Below, one piece after another: positions 31,865 through 33,184 of a DNA stretch of 33,184 nt (position 1 is its first letter; the number at the start of each line of letters is the position of its first letter). The position numbers were made by a program, and so were the translations under genes. The notes beneath the pieces are model-generated. The model saw only the letters and a program-made list of their open reading frames with translations. It was not told the origin of the DNA and did not search any database. Source of the stretch: Acanthamoeba castellanii str. Neff (Eukaryota > Discosea > Longamoebia > Acanthamoebidae); contig NW_004457268.1 of assembly GCF_000313135.1 (NCBI RefSeq), forward strand, positions 104,692 to 137,875. Direction: 5' to 3'.

Positions 31865-33184
31865 TCACCGGCGCCACTTGCGGTAGCACTGGTGGAGGGT
31901 CCACTTCCAGCTGTCCTTGAAGGCGAGGCCCTCCTGCATGAGGAACACCTCCATCGGATCCTTGTGCCGATCGATCACCTGCTTGAGCGTCTCTCGCGAG
32001 ATCAGCCCGTTCAGTCGACCCTTCTTCGTCACATACGCGTCCGACAACCTGAACACACACCACACGCCATCAGCCCAACCGCACACGCGCACCGCACACG
32101 CATGAAGGAATGAATGGAATGAAATGAATTCTGACGTACTTGAGGGTGATGAAGAGCATATGGACGTAGGGCATGGGCATCTCGTCGAGGATCTGGATGG
32201 GCACGGGGATGACCGGGAGCGGCGGCCTGTTGGGATACAGCTGACGGATCTCGCCCGAGGCCGACACGGCCCCGCCCGCAGCCCCACCGGCCCCGGCACC
32301 GGCCACCAGCGCCGCCAGCGAGCTCGTCCGTCGCCGCAGCTCGCCCGGCGCGCCGCGCGAGCTCGACGACCTCCGCCGCAGGCCCTCCAACCCAGCGACC
32401 GGCGACCCACCGCCGCCGCCGCCCTGACCACTGCCGACCGCGCCGTCGCCATGGTTGTGGGCGAGCCGACGGGGACGACGACGGCGCCGCCGCCCATCAT
32501 TGGCCGAGGCGTGTTGGAGGCGACGCCCATCATGCCGGGTCCGGCCGCGTGTGGTGCGGGCTTCGGGGGCTTCTTGAAGATGGGCATCTCCGTGTCCTCC
32601 TTGACCTCAAAAATGTCGGTCAGCCGCGACGCTGCCGGCGCACCCGCACGCTCCTTCTCCGACACCCGCCGAAGCGCCTGCATGCGTGCGTGCGTGTGTC
32701 GTGTGTGTGTGTGAGCAAGACCGCACACGCACATGACCGCACACGCACACACGACCGCACACGCACCTCTTCTTCGGAGATCATGGGGAGATTGGAGCCG
32801 AGGCCCTTGTCCTCGCGGCCCCAGAAGGTGCCGTAGGTCTTGCCCACCAGGTGCCGGCCCTCGCCCTCGCCCAGGCCCTCGCCCAGGCCCGTCGCCCGGC
32901 GGCCCGCCACCGTGCCCCGGTTGCCCATCACGTACTCCTCGTCCGACGAGTGGCCCTCCTGGCCCTTCTTCTGGCCCACGCGCCGCTTGTTGCGCGTTCG
33001 CCGCCGCTTCCGGCGGGCCAGCGGACCCAGCATTGCGGCGGCGGCGCCAGCGAGGCCGCCGCCGCCGCTGCCAGTGCCGCCGCTGACCTCAAAGTCGGTG
33101 CTCTGTCCATCGTCCGGTTCGGTGGTGGATATCACCAGCCAACGGATCAGGTCCTTCCGCTTCACGAAGCCCAGCAACATGCGC
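31865..33184 (-). CDS. CLC-type chloride channel/transporter, C-terminal CBS region, 5' part beyond right edge
   Basis: Three exons (33184-32767, 32677-32140, 32048-31865) encode the cytosolic end of a CLC protein; the membrane part is outside the window. The first visible residues, LLGFVKRKDLIRWLV, are the end of the first CBS domain. A long disordered insert follows: Gly/Ala-rich, a basic patch (ARRKRRRTRNKRRVGQKKG), EKERAGAPAASRLTDIFEVK and Ser/Arg-rich parts. The second CBS domain begins YPNRPPLPVIPVPIQILDEM, with MPMPYVHMLFITLKLSDAYV and TKKGRLNGLISRETLKQVI, the standard CLC wording. It closes with DPMEVFLMQEGL and a Trp-rich tail. In the middle exon the frame upstream of about 32480 and the frame downstream of about 32420 differ by one base in a GC-rich stretch, so a base is probably missing or a short intron was not seen. 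CLC proteins acidify or conduct chloride in organelles or the plasma membrane. Confidence 0.84.

Noticed and set aside
31862..32113. Plus-strand frame starting in the F-box/CLC spacer
   Set aside because: It is exactly antisense to the last CLC exon, which carries the conserved CBS wording.
1..33184. tRNA, rRNA or transposable-element genes
   Set aside because: I saw no cloverleaf-like GGTTCGANNCC box sets, rRNA blocks, terminal repeats or transposase/reverse-transcriptase wording; a tRNA or repeat search could still find diverged ones.

Overview
This is nuclear DNA of an intron-rich, GC-rich protist. Exons are short and GC-rich at third codon positions, introns are short with GT..AG ends, and many introns hold CACACGAC/GTGTCGTG-type simple repeats. 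The gene set (TFIID subunit TAF5, p24 cargo receptor, CLC channel, lysosomal-type lipase, TKL kinases, F-box proteins) is eukaryotic. The style and the 7TM-TKL receptor kinase suggest an Acanthamoeba-like amoebozoan; that assignment is inference from style and gene content. I rebuilt the gene models by hand from splice sites and reading phase. For most genes the summed exon lengths divide exactly by three, which supports the models.

Layout, left half (mostly minus strand): an F-box gene cut by the left edge; a lysosomal acid lipase; a doubtful small gene; a lysine-methyltransferase-like gene; an intronless metallophosphoesterase; then a tight block of a homoserine-kinase-like APH phosphotransferase, an arrestin C-domain protein and a TKL protein kinase; a p24/emp24 trafficking protein; a cysteine synthase; and a secreted GH43-like beta-propeller protein whose reading frame is broken by one base.

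Right half (mixed strands): 3-hydroxyisobutyryl-CoA hydrolase (plus); a receptor-like protein with a signal peptide, seven membrane segments and a cytosolic TKL kinase (plus); a secreted, probably GPI- or membrane-anchored protein of unknown family (minus); TAF5 (plus); a MaoC-type hydratase (minus) with one GC-AG intron; an F-box protein fused to a polytopic membrane domain (plus); and the C-terminal half of a CLC chloride channel/transporter cut by the right edge (minus).

The genes do not form one pathway. Themes are signalling (two TKL kinases, arrestin), acyl-CoA and amino-acid metabolism (HIBCH, MaoC hydratase, cysteine synthase, homoserine kinase-like) and the secretory/lysosomal route (lipase, p24, GH43-like, anchored surface protein). 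The least ordinary items are the 7TM-TKL kinase fusion, the F-box/membrane fusion, the arrestin-C-only gene packed against its neighbours, three one-base frame breaks, several micro-exons and a strong use of GTAC at 5' splice sites.
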